DNA from: Porodaedalea pini
Taxonomy: Eukaryota; Basidiomycota; Agaricomycetes; Hymenochaetales; Hymenochaetaceae
Length of the DNA: 64,000 nucleotides
Reading direction: 5' to 3'
NCBI GenBank assembly: GCA_002794775.1
Contig: NBAY01000026.1
Coordinates: 434,001 to 498,000 of the forward strand
Below the pieces are notes generated by a model that was given only the letters and a program-made list of their open reading frames with translations, was not told the origin of the DNA and made no database searches. Shown here one piece after another: positions 11,401-21,691 of the stretch (position 1 is the first letter of the stretch; each line of letters begins with the position of its first letter). A program made the position numbers and the translations under genes.

Positions 11401-13024
11401 TTCCAAGTTACATAAACTATACAGTACTTAGATAATCCGGTCTCACAATTGGCGCGAATAAAAGGTTCGAGGAACTCGCATGAACACTTGTTCTGCTTTT
11501 CCTCTTACCTCCGCGACGACCTAGGTGAGACTGCATCCCCTCCTGTAGTAGTGTATATTGTATTAATCCTCTTACCTCCACGACGACCTAGCCTGAGTAT
11601 AGCATGTCCCGAGTCTCCACTCGAGTATAGCACGTCCCAGACAACAGTCAGCCAAGGCCTGCCCAGTCCGAGTCGTCTCCTGGACTCCCGCCTAACACCA
11701 ACATTTACTCACTTTGCAACATCAGGGTGAAACTGAGCACAAACAGTCGAGACAAAATTACTTAAGAACGAACCACGTGAACTTTGTTCGACAAGTGACA
11801 GAAATTCAATGCATCCAGTCTAATCTTGCTCACATGGCGGAAAAGTTCAACAAGTCTGTGCCCAAAATTCCACTGGACGCCATTGATGATGGTTTAGATG
11901 ATGATAACGTGCGCTACTGCATAGCAGCGAGGGGAATGATGGATACCATTAGATCATGGTTGTGTCGGAACGATTATGATCCCACATTGATTGTAAGATT
12001 GCTGTTTTTCAGAATAACATATGACTGACATTTGCTCAGGATTTTGAAGAATTATTATTAAATCATATTTTTGCTCGGTTGAAGAACTTTGATTGTGATG
12101 ATGATGAACTTCAGTTCTCGACTGTTGATCGAGAGGACGTCGTCATTAAAGACGATAAGATGTACGAGCACAAACGTCTACGCATCAACTACACAACATA
12201 TGATATGCAGTGGGAACATGATTCTATTAATCCTACCTCCATTACTTCGGACGTCATGCTTCTATCGAGGGACTCGGATGCTGTCTCAAAGTCTATATTG
12301 CCGTTCTGGTACGCTCGAGTGATTGGGATATATCATGTCGATGTGTGGCTCAGGAGCAATGGAGATACGGCACCAAGTCATTTGGATTTCCTGTGGGTTC
12401 ATTGGTTCGGCCGAGCCATGGAAGATAGGTTTGGCGATGATGCCTGTTGATTGGAACATGTAAGATTCATTACAAGGGAAGACGAGTCCCTGCCATTCGG
12501 TTTTGTAGATCCAGCTGCCATCGTTCGCGCTGCCCATTTAATTCCCACATTCCATTATGGACACACAGATGTGCTCCTGTCTCCATCTTATCTAGCTCAA
12601 ATCAAAGAACCGAACGATATTATAACAGACTGGGAATCGTTCTACATGAATAAGTAGGTCACAATTGCCTTATCTCCCATTGGACTGAAACTGATAGATG
12701 TACAGATTTGCCGACCGTGATTTATTCATGCATCACCGAGGCGGTGGAGTAGGCCACACCACAGCACACAATGCCGAGAACGCGAACCACGTACCAGCAG
12801 ACATGTATGGCAAGCTGGGTGTACACCACTCTGATGAAGAAGATGACGAGATGGACGTTGAACCTGCAGAAGAAGTTGAGACTTTGCTCGAGTGCATTCA
12901 AAGCAAAATGGGAGATGATGGACACAATAGTGAAGGCGGAGATGAGGAAACGGAAGACTCTGAGTCTGAAGGATCGGTACTGGACAATGAATCTGCCGAT
13001 GAGGAGATGCCAGTCCAAAATTAA
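8479..13024 (+). pseudogene. Plavaka-type DNA transposase, inactivated
   Basis: Exons read in order as a Plavaka/KDZ-related basidiomycete transposase. They are: a Cys/His finger near the start (CSGPGC...HEAAC, start ATG 8479); a long exon about 8707-9759 with KFGSAKLWPAYLQFGNQSKY; GKCLCPRCLMESG at 10160; LGPLGFDYHSMLVVDVMHEW at 10456; and ALAKLHMHTD at 10910. From 11729 the C-terminal half follows, with LRINYTTYDMQW, WYARVIGIYHVDVW and FGFVDPAAIVRAAHLIP, and an acidic tail ending at 13024. TGA stops interrupt the frame at 9757-9759, 9938-9940 and 10037-10039, each where the family usually has Arg. A ~0.5-kb stretch separates DSYST from the expected GETEH. The enzyme would cut and paste its own element; this copy should be dead. 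Terminal repeats and the outer ends were not resolved. Confidence 0.8.
11235..11727. other. Interrupting sequence inside the transposase gene
   Basis: Lies between the coding segments ending SYST and starting GETEHKQ, which are normally adjacent. It holds a long T/C-rich tract (about 11281-11400), two copies of a ~20-bp 'cttacctccrcgacgacctag' word (near 11505 and 11573), and two 'gagtatagcaygtccc' words. There is no consensus 5' splice site at its left edge, so it is more likely an insertion than a normal intron. Confidence 0.5.
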
Positions 13025-13043
13025 TCGGGCACTCTGTCTCCTT

Positions 13044-13415
13044 GAGTAGTCTGAGGTGCTGTCATGATTAGCAGATGAAGGAAGGTGTGGATTATACTCT
13101 TGATGAGAGCCATTGTGATGAGTTGGCATCTGTGACACCAGAAGAAGGCGAGCAGAGCAGCTGTCGTTTCATGAGATTCGGGGAAGCAATGACATGGCAA
13201 GGCCTGCGCCAACGGGACTGGGTGCGCGAGCCTGAGGAGACTGAACCTGCGCGGGCTAGCTGCGTGCAGAGATCGCAGCCGGTGAGATGACAGATGCATA
13301 AGCCAATGACGGATGGCTGGAGCCGATGGAGTAGTACTCAGAACGAGAATTGTAACTTGAATAGTCTGAGGTGCCGTTATGATTGGCAGATGAAGGAGGG
13401 TGTGGATTATACTCT
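13044..13415. repeat. ~60-bp direct repeats about 315 bp apart
   Basis: 'agtctgaggtgctgtcatga...gtgtggattatactctt' at about 13045-13103 recurs with few changes at about 13361-13418. They lie just 3' of the transposase and may mark its right end or a separate small element. Confidence 0.7.
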
Positions 13416-13419
13416 TCAA

Positions 13420-14358
13420 GCGAGATGTTGCCTGAGCCGCTTCGCGATAGTCTGAGGGAATGTCTGACGGCTGTCAGACGGCTGATGCCTGTGCGAATTT
13501 ACCAACGAGTTCGAATGAATACTTCGAGGAGGCTTGATTGTAGAAAGACTTCGAGCAGGCAGTCATCGTTTCATATGCTGAGGCAGACTCTGAGCTGACG
13601 GTGAAGAGTAGTTTCGGAATGTAGGAAGTTGAACGCGTCTGGCTGCTTGATGATGAGTGATTGCAGCAGGTAAGGGTCGAAGCCTGCAAGAGATGAGTCG
13701 AGTTCGGACTTGAAGAGATCGGGGTGAGGTGCGAGGATGTCAGATGGGCTCGTGAAAGATGAAAAGTCGATTCGCTAGGACTCCGACGATAAGCTAACAA
13801 TTGGAGTCGAAGGTTCCTTTGTTGTACAAGATCATAAACTACTTTCTTTTCAAGTTCACACCACGCCCCCACCTTGCCAACTCGTCAACGTACTTCTCAA
13901 GTGACAACAATGAGAATCCTCTCATTATCTATAGTCGTGTTTCAGTCGAACGGTGGACAATTTTGTGACAGTCAGACACACCATTCAAAACTTGATTCTC
14001 ATTTTCTTTCCTCCAGGATTTCCCTTTTTTTCGATACAAGGCGGCGGTACCTGTGCAAGTATGTGGATGGTGAGAACTGTTGTACAGATGCAAGGGCAAG
14101 CTTGAATACTGACTATACGATTTTGATCGGCCAGCCACATGCGATTGGGCAGCATGTCCGCCTTCTTCTGTACTTGTGTTGGTAAGGTGATCTTGCCCAT
14201 TTGTAAATTGAGTGTAGCTAAGAAATGACAGACGTACTGGCCCTTGAATGACGGCGAGCTCGAGCTGAGGTGTGCCCGGAACTGTATGCTTGATTCGGTG
14301 AGCATGCTATGCACACTTCTTAACTTAAGAAGCTCAAAACTAACTTTTTAGCATTTCA
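13420..14358. other. No gene recognised
   Basis: Several short frames exist, but none has family resemblance or a splice pattern. The stretch includes the presumed promoter of the Ku70-like gene. Confidence 0.5.
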
Positions 14359-15353
14359 ATGAGTTCTCGGTATGCCGACAACTCCGTAATATTCTCCAGA
14401 TACCAGCTGAATCATTTCTGTGTCTTACGACACATGCTGTCAGTTCTTTGAAGGCAAACGTGATGTCATTCTCTTTGCGATTGACTGTTCGGAGTCAATG
14501 CAAGCGCTTCATGATGACCCGAACAAAGAAGGCGCACAGGCCTCCCACCTACTTGCTGCACTCGAGGCCGATATGCAAATTCAGAAGCAGAAGGTTGTCG
14601 GGCCAAATGACGCTGCTGGGATTTTACTTTTCAATACCGTGAGAAGCTCTCAAACTCTCGCATATACCACACCGTACTGAGCATCTCAAAGTCTTGCAAG
14701 AAAGAAAATACGGCGTGTGGAGCTACAGAGTACAAAGAATAGGACGTTCGTATACGAGCCTGTAGGACAGATTGATGCCCCAAAGATTCAAAATCTTATC
14801 CAGCTCCTTTACGGTGCGTTATACATCGACTCGCAGTTGTATGTTAAGCGATTGCTGATCCATTCCTCTCAAATGTATCTAGAGGCAAAGGATAACCATA
14901 AGTGGCTTCGTTACGAGTATCCACCGTCAGAGAATTGTGTCCCCATGGGTGATGTCTTTACGAGCTGTAACTGGGCCTTACGAGACAGGTAAGTGTTGCC
15001 TATCTGTATAGGCTCGTTTGCGTAAAACAACTTTTTTCTACCAGAGCTCCAAAATCTGGCATCAAGTGTCTTTTCCTCATTACTGACAAAGACGACCCTC
15101 ATCCCGGCGCGAAGAATGCTCAACTTGTCACGTCTGCTCAAATGACACTTTTGGTAGCGCTTGAGTTAGCATTGCATTTGTTTGACGCCATGAACACTTT
15201 GCTTAGGACTTGACTCAAGCGGGTGTCTCCATTGAACCATTCTTCATCAGCACAGAGGAGAGGCCATTCAACCCTATCAAGTTCTATTTGGTGCAGCTTT
15301 CTTCCTTCTCTCTTCAAGTTCTGGCATTCTCACTGAAACACGTGAGATCATAA
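14359..15353 (+). CDS. Truncated Ku70 homologue: N-terminal vWA (Ku_N) domain only
   Basis: Six exons give about 230 residues: 14359-14385, 14444-14638, 14705-14813, 14883-14988, 15045-15153 and 15207-15353. They match the Ku70 N-terminus: FFEGKRDVILFAIDCSESMQ, then PNDAAGILLFNT, TFVYEPVGQIDAPKIQ, VPMGDVFTSCNWALRD, FLITDKDDPHPGAKN and AGVSIEPFFISTEERPF. Full-length Ku70 is about 600 residues or more. The DNA-ring core, C-terminal arm and SAP domain are absent, and similarity ends just after KFY. The last residues look random before a TAA, and the DUF6698 copy begins about 140 bp later, so the repeat probably truncated it. All introns are 53-69 bp and in phase; the intron ending at 14704 uses an unusual AAG end. 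The normal protein binds broken DNA ends as a Ku70/Ku80 ring; this form could at most compete for partners. It may be a pseudogene. Confidence 0.75.
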
Positions 15354-15492
15354 CATGATATAGCCAAGAGGGGATATCTCACCGTGGTTGTGTTTTCCAG
15401 TGAAAGTTGCACAGCTGCTGATCTCCCCTGCCCAGCCTTATAAACTGGTTAGATGTTACTATGCTCCTTTCTGTATTCGAACACTCACCGTG

Positions 15493-17072
15493 ATGTCTCC
15501 CCCTCATGGAATGCTCACCCCTCAGTACCCGATATCTCTCCCTCATGGAATGCTCGCCCCTCAGTACCTGATGACACCGACCCCCCCTATGACGGATTCG
15601 CAGCCTAGCTCCTCAGACTCCTCTTCTGACTCGGACTCAACCAGTGCTTCACGACAGGTGCCAGAGGAAGAGTTTACGTGAAGTGGAAAGAGGAAGGTGT
15701 ACGCTGGCTTCTTCCTCTTGTCCTCGTTTATCTGTTTACTTTACTCATTTGCAGTACTGCAGCGGACATCTTCATCAGCAAGGGACGCTACCTTGCTAGA
15801 GCATATGAACCATGGACTAGCCCGCAACAAATTCTTAACAAAGGTATTCCTAACGCAAAGCTTAGCCCTGCTGAATTACAACAAATCACTGATCCATCGT
15901 AAGTGATTGGTTTTATTCTACTTTATTCTTTCAATAATCAGTTCTTGTGTCAGTGTCCACCGTGCTGTGGATGCTGTGAAGGCTTTATTCGATGTCAACA
16001 CCTTGCTGTACAAGAAGGTTGTCAAGGCGGATACTCAGACATTCAAATATATAGTTAATTGTGTGAGTCATTGCTTTTTTTTCCTCTGCATAGATAAACT
16101 CTCACAATGTTTACAGTTGCATGAGGGTCAGCATGCTGCTCGGTCTGCCAATACATCAGGAATCAGGAAAATTATCCTCCAGTGGATTATTTTCCCATCC
16201 GTTGACAATGAGTCGACACGGCCAGATAATGATCACAAAGACTTACATGGATTTGAGAATGAGACACTTGCAAAGCTCCTGGCCCCTGCAGAGGTTCAGC
16301 CACTCACTCCAGAGTAAGTACTTTGAGATAATCTTAAACAAAAGAAGACGTGCTCATGCCTTTCCTATCACATCATTGCTGATTTATATTACATACTTTC
16401 TAGATATCTAGCTTTGTTGCATGTGGACAGGGCCATGGTAACAAACAAAAAAGGAGTTACCCGTGAACTTGATGGCAATCATAGCCGAGTCTTTGCCTTC
16501 AAAAACGGTTTGTAGGCCTATAAACACATCTTTATGGCACCTTCTTCTGCCAACTCAGGTCCCACTGTCAAAGGCTCAAGGTGTATGAAAATAGGTAATG
16601 CAGAGATCCATGGTATGACCGAAGTCACTCCAGGATCACTTGCATACGTTACTGTCCAGGTATTTTATTTGTTTCACGGTTTGCATGTATATAATACTGA
16701 AAAATGTATTACTACCAGGTCTACTTTGCTCTTAGCGCAAGGCTCCATTTCTCTACATCGAGTGCTCCAGAAATACCCGAGATGTTTAATGGTATTATTC
16801 AATTGTTTAGGTCTGACGTCCCACATGTCAAGAGGTACACTGCTGAGCTATTGATTTGGTGGAATTGGTATGTTCATCTGCGTCTATGTGATATTATGGT
16901 CCCTTACTAACCCTTACTCAGAATTATCTTTCCGAATACCCAAGCAGCAACCGATCCTCATGACCTAGGTGCCATAGCTGATATTGAAGACTTCTATTGA
17001 GACTGGACCAAGGATGAGGAGGGCAATGAAGAGGGTGAGGAGGACAATGAAGAGGAAGAGGACAATGTATGA
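15493..17072 (+). pseudogene. DUF6698-like repeat gene, copy 2, ordered but with stops
   Basis: Exons 15493-15677, 15755-15898, 15954-16062, 16117-16313, 16404-16659, 16719-16867 and 16922-17072 join in phase with GT-AG introns of 54-90 bp. The N-terminus is Ser/Asp-rich. Then come STAADIFISKGRYLARAYEP, VHRAVDAVKALFDVNTLLYK, ARSANTSG..ILQWIIFPSV, IHGMTEVTPGSLAYVTVQVY and WWN...IIFPNTQAA, ending in an acidic tail. This is the DUF6698 pattern of multicopy agaricomycete genes, usually found near transposons; function unknown. Three stops break it: TAG at 16513-16515; TGA formed across the 16867/16922 splice (family Arg expected); and TGA at about 16998, where copy 1 has CGA (Arg). Copy 2 also has a 21-bp in-frame duplication in the acidic tail. 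Confidence 0.7.
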
Positions 17073-17157
17073 ATTTTGATTGAAATTTCCGCTCACATTC
17101 AATCTGATACCGTCCATCTTGAACAGCTATTTCTATTTTCCCTATCATCGGTCGCAT

Positions 17158-18191
17158 ATTGTTATGTGCTATTTCAATTTCATTCTATTCCAATACTTCT
17201 ATCTAATTGTCATCCACGACAACTGCTGCTAAGTGAGCTATAAGTATTATACACATGAGAACCGACAGTGCGCATCACCATCAATTAGAAAGCATTATAA
17301 GTAATTTCTTGCTTTTATAACTCCAACAACTCTTCCGCCGCCTTGTAATCCTGACTTTAGAATTTATTTAATTATATATAAGTCTGCAATACTTCCGCTA
17401 ACTTATACTCTATTGAAAGTCTTATCATGTATTAAAATCTCTCATAAGTGTTTTGATATATTATAATTTGGTATGACTGTTATGCTTTTCAGTAAGTATT
17501 ATGGTGGATTGTAAGATGGAGTTCAGATTTTATTACTCTATAATTATGCCCGAAATGATTATATGTATTACATGTCTTTTAAGACTTATAATTGAATATA
17601 ATTAGTTATAATACTCTGCAGATTTTTGTGATGTCGTGCTGACAGGCTCATGTACATGCACTTCGAGGACAGATGTTGGATATAGCAATGAAATAAACAA
17701 CCGATTGTGTTTACATTCGAGTCGTGTAGACTACAAGCAATATGATTGCTTATAGTGACTTTGTGTTGACTTACTGCGGATCTACGAAAGCGCGATCGGC
17801 GCCTGCAACGCACGCGAGATCTGAGGGTGACTTCTGCCATCAACTGCGTTTGCACCGCTCTATTGAAATCCAGTACAGGCTCACTCACAAGCTACGAATT
17901 CGATTCGTCGTCCGCATTTCCCGGGGCTGATCTACTTGAGAGCTGTTACTTCGGACTTAGAAACTCTTCAGCTGATCGCAATTCTGCTGCACCCAAGGGC
18001 TTTAGGGCGTTCCTTGTTCAAGTTACTTCTATCGTCTTCGAGGACTGTAGTCAGTATCTCTAGCTCTACGCTTGGATGCGATTATCCGCCTCACGGTCGG
18101 CGCTAGCCTTGCTTACATGCTTCCTTTGGTGCTATAATTGCTCGTCTCTACTCGTACCTGGAGGGCCTCCCACGCGAGCATCGAGACAGCT
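17158..18191. other. AT-rich intergenic stretch
   Basis: Strongly AT-rich to about 17740, with no reading frame resembling a protein. From 17740 to 18190 composition returns to normal, but I recognise nothing. Confidence 0.5.
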
Positions 18192-18623
18192 CTATTGCCG
18201 GAAGAGAAGCTGTGGACGATGGCCCGTGCATGGTCTCGGATCAAGCATCGGAAAAAGTGAGCTTTCGAGAACCTCGTCAATGATGTGCTTGGTCGTGGCA
18301 TAGGGAGTGTGTCCATAAATGTACTTCTGACACTCATTCTCTACAACTTTCGCATCTACTCCTTCGAAAACAGGCACAAAAGCGGATCGTCCACCTCGTT
18401 CTTGACGCAGCGTGTTGCATTCTATTTCCAGAATTTGTGTACAGTATTCAAAAACAACCTCGAAGGACGCGCTAGTACCCGGGAGAGGTCCGATGGCGAT
18501 CGTGAGTAAAGGAAGAGTCTTGCCACAGTTCATAAGGTACCCTGGAGGTTCGAGCGCCGCGTCTTCTCCTCCGTCTACGATGTCAAACTTGGTTCCAGCT
18601 GGCACATCCCTTTCTGACGCCAT
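18192..18623 (-). CDS. Hypothetical protein, possible antisense gene or relic
   Basis: An open frame of 143 codons from ATG at 18623. It begins MASERDVPAGTKFD and ends ...TGHRPQLLFRQ, with a globular look (e.g. TLPLLTIAIGPLPGT). The frame continues open upstream to 18758. Its 5' end overlaps the first exon of the + strand DUF6533 gene, whose N-terminus is conserved in its paralogue. So either the two genes overlap head to head or this frame is chance or a relic. I do not recognise a family. Confidence 0.3.
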   Translation of the reverse strand: MASERDVPAGTKFDIVDGGEDAALEPPGYLMNCGKTLPLLTIAIGPLPGTSASFEVVFEYCTQILEIECNTLRQERGGRSAFVPVFEGVDAKVVENECQKYIYGHTPYATTKHIIDEVLESSLFPMLDPRPCTGHRPQLLFRQ

Positions 18624-20320
18624 CTCGCTTTTCAAACAGGTCGTCGCTGACCAGCAGACATCAAAGGTATGCCAGTTACATTCGAAGTCCTTTGGACCAC
18701 ATCTGACCCAGGCAAATGATAATTCCTCAGTATGTTCAAAGTATGCGCCAAGGTTCACCTCTAGCTGTTTGCTGCCGTTGCTTGCTCATAAAAATATCAA
18801 AGCCGCGGCACTGTCCGTCATGATATATGACAATTTATTGACCTTCCCACAGTAAGTCTAACAGTTACTATTTGCATGGGCGTCCTCCCTAACTGTTCAT
18901 TAGAGAGGCGAGATTCCTGTAGAGCTTACCATCCATCATCCTTATACAGCTTCATGAGACAGATATCTATAATGTGGAGCTCGAGATGGTCGAGAGGGAA
19001 GGTGCTCTTTCTCCTCACAAGATGGCCTGTTATTATTGAGTCTGTGATGTACCTCGTTTGTACGTGACTTTAAACTAAAGAATATGCCATACGCCGTGGG
19101 AGCACTGATTAAACTTCCCTATTAGACTCTATGGATCTCTCTCTTCCTTTAACGGTGAGTCCTTGCACGTAAACTGTACTCACTCATAGCTCACACCTTC
19201 ATTCAGTTGTGAGTGCTCCGAATGAGTTACATGCGAAACGCTTGACTGACTATAATTATAAGCTGCAGGATGGAAGACAATTTAACTAGCTGGTACGTTT
19301 ACCTTTGAGATATGTTTGATCGGATACAAACACTCTTTCTGTCACAGGGGTGTTTTGATTTTCTTGATCCCTTTGCAAAGTACAACGACGGTCGCTTACA
19401 AACGCTCAACCTTCTAACTGATCTGCTTCTCTAGTTGTTATCGTGATGCGAACGATTGCGTTATGGAATAGGAAGCGTGTTGTATTATATCTACTGACGT
19501 TCTCTGCACTAGTGCGAATTTCTCTTCTATAGTAGGAATATTCATTGATATTGTGCATAGGCTACGGACATTACGCTTGTGGGATTACTGGCGAATGTCT
19601 CTAAGAATCAACTCCATTGTAAGTCCTGCTTTCCGCTTGTATGATACTCGAGTCAAGTTGATCTGAAGCACCACATCAAGTCTCTACTGATGCGCAGCTG
19701 GCACCCGTGTTCGGCTGTTATGCTGATATCACGACTTTCGATCCGAAGTCCTCGACGGCCGGTTGGGGTGCAACGATGGTTTTTGACTTCGCTATCTTCA
19801 GCCTGACGTTCATCCGTGCTGTGAAAACGGGTTCGTTTCTCACTTGATAGAGAAGCTCTTGCATCTAACCCAAGTTGTAAATTCAAGCCAAGTACGAGCG
19901 CACACCTCTTCTCAGGGTTCTCATTGTGGACGGCTTCATATACTACTGCGTCATGCTTGGTATGTAAATTTGAGCTTCTTCCAACGCTTGGGAATTTACT
20001 ATGTGTTATTCCCGTTGTGTCTAGCCATCAGTATCCTCGCGCTTACGTTCTCGATCGCTCTTGACCCTCGAAGGGAGATCCTCCTAGCGATGGTCCCGCC
20101 TATATACAAGGCATGCTATTGCATCCTCGGAAGCCGCATTGCTCTTCGCCTGCGCGAATCGCTTTCGCAGGCAGTAGTCGATACTTGGAAGAGTGGAACA
20201 CCTGGCGATACAGAGGATATCGAGCTGTCGACGTTCTGTGTCGTAAACGACACTCCGGAAACGGGTGTAGGGAGCACGGTGACTGCGACTGTAGTCAGTG
20301 AGGAAATTGGGGGAGCTTAG
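18580..20320 (+). CDS. DUF6533-type multi-pass membrane protein, paralogue A
   Basis: Start ATG 18580 (MSNLVPAGTSLSDAIS) is supported by the matching N-terminus of paralogue B. The DUF6533 signature follows across exons: YVQ, an intron, then AALSVMIYDNLLTFPQ, an intron, and WSSRWSRGKVLFLLTRWPVI. Later segments are VVIVMRTIALWNRKRVVLYL, FGCYADITTFDPKSSTAGW and KYERTPLLRVLIVDGFIYY. Near the end comes GSRIALRLRESLSQ and a polar tail ending in a stop at 20318-20320. About eight exons and roughly seven membrane segments; the borders at 18880-18970 and 19080-19330 are unresolved. This family is large in mushroom-forming fungi and uncharacterised; it is sometimes likened to 7-TM sensors, which is only inference. 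Intact as far as I can see. Confidence 0.6.
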
Positions 20321-20961
20321 AAGAGTCACTATGAGACCTTCTGTACCGATGATGATGTTGAGTTTCTTATTATAATTTGAGTAAAGTTGCTATACGTAAG
20401 TACAAGCCTCACCTGGTTGTATGCATGTAACTTAGTGAATGCCTAGCTTTTCGACGGCGCTATTTAAGGACGCGTATTTGTCTATGCCGGTGCCACGAAT
20501 ACGGAGAACCATATATCATTGACAAGGAGACCCGTACCGATTCGTGGATTCGCATCTGTTTGAAATTCTTGTGACTTGTTGTAAAGGCATCCCAGTACAC
20601 CTTTAGTTTTCGTGCTTTGGTATCGTGTTAGGGAGTTGAGTTACATGTAAATATATTGTGTAGTCTAGTGTGCAGCGAAGAAGTGCAAGAGACGTACAAA
20701 CCTTTACGAGGGCTCGCGTGCGGTGCAGACTTACGACCCCGCATTTACGCAAGATGCGCGAAATGTGGACCAAACATGAAGAGGAAATCATTCTCTATAT
20801 TAAATCCTTGACGCCTTCACCCCATTAAGCACTAGTAACCAGAATCGAGAAAGAAAAAGAATGCGAAACAAAGGAAGAAACTGAAGCCACCTTATGGTTC
20901 GCGGCCCTTCAGAACATCGCAGTAAAGCATGCGCAACATACGAAACGTTCGACAGAACACA
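20321..20961. other. Intergenic, convergent 3' regions
   Basis: Lies between the 3' ends of the DUF6533 gene (+) and the secreted-protein gene (-). No further gene or RNA seen. Confidence 0.5.
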
Positions 20962-21691
20962 TTAGGCGACTCCCTTGGATGTCTGTCCCGCGCTCGCCTT
21001 GTCCGTCGCGATATTCGTGTTGAGCTTCGTCTGCTCGTCCGAGAGACTACTTTCAAGGTCGGAGGTATCGTCTCCCGACGCCTGAGCCTGAGCGATCTAT
21101 TTGAGGTTTCATATCAGCCTTATCCGTTCCATCGAGCCCATCGGGCAGAGGAGAGCAAAACATGCCTTGATATTCAGAACTTGCACCTCGCCCGTGAGCT
21201 TCAGCACCTTGTTCTTAATCTTGCCAACCTGGAGTGCATCTGCGTCCGCGCCACTCGCAGCGTCGATCTGCGGGTCAAACTCGTCGGTCTCCGCACTCTC
21301 GGCAGCCTCGCGCATTGCTTGCATCGCGTCAAGAACATCCGAGGATACCGTACTCAGGTCAGTGTTGGCAAAGGGGTCTGAAGTGTATCAGATGTAGTCA
21401 GACAATGAGAAACACTTCGAAACGGTTGCTGGACGTGCCGACAAAGACGGCGTTAGCCTCTGCCTCGGCATTTCCTGCGACGCCATCGCTGATCTGGAAC
21501 TGCGAGTAGCTGTGGCAGGCGTCATAAAAAATGTTCAGAAGCGGAAAGGAATGTGAGACGCACTCGAGTTCTTTGAAGTTGTCCGCTGTTTGAGTAATGG
21601 CACGCTTCACCCGAACGGGAGCAGCTCCGACATTAGTCAGTGCAGTGAGAGCGGAAAGGACTATCACAGAAAAGTATGCAAAACGTGTCAT
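20962..21691 (-). CDS. Small secreted protein with two GC-AG introns
   Basis: Four exons on the - strand: 21564-21691, 21439-21509, 21166-21377 and 20962-21096. The start MTRFAYFSVIVLSALTAL is a signal peptide ending near GAAPVRVKR, where a dibasic site suggests processing. The body contains QFQISDGVAGNAEAEANAVF, then DALQVGKIKNKVLKLTGEVQ and SDEQTKLNTNIATD. This pattern belongs to a widespread small secreted protein family of agaricomycetes (about 180 residues, function unknown). Intron 1 (21510-21563) is GT-AG. Introns 2 (21378-21438, GCACGT) and 3 (21097-21165, GCATGT) begin with GC. No GT donor near either keeps the frame, and the joined reading restores the family sequence VFVDPFAN and NIKIAQAQA. 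I regard the gene as intact. Confidence 0.75.
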
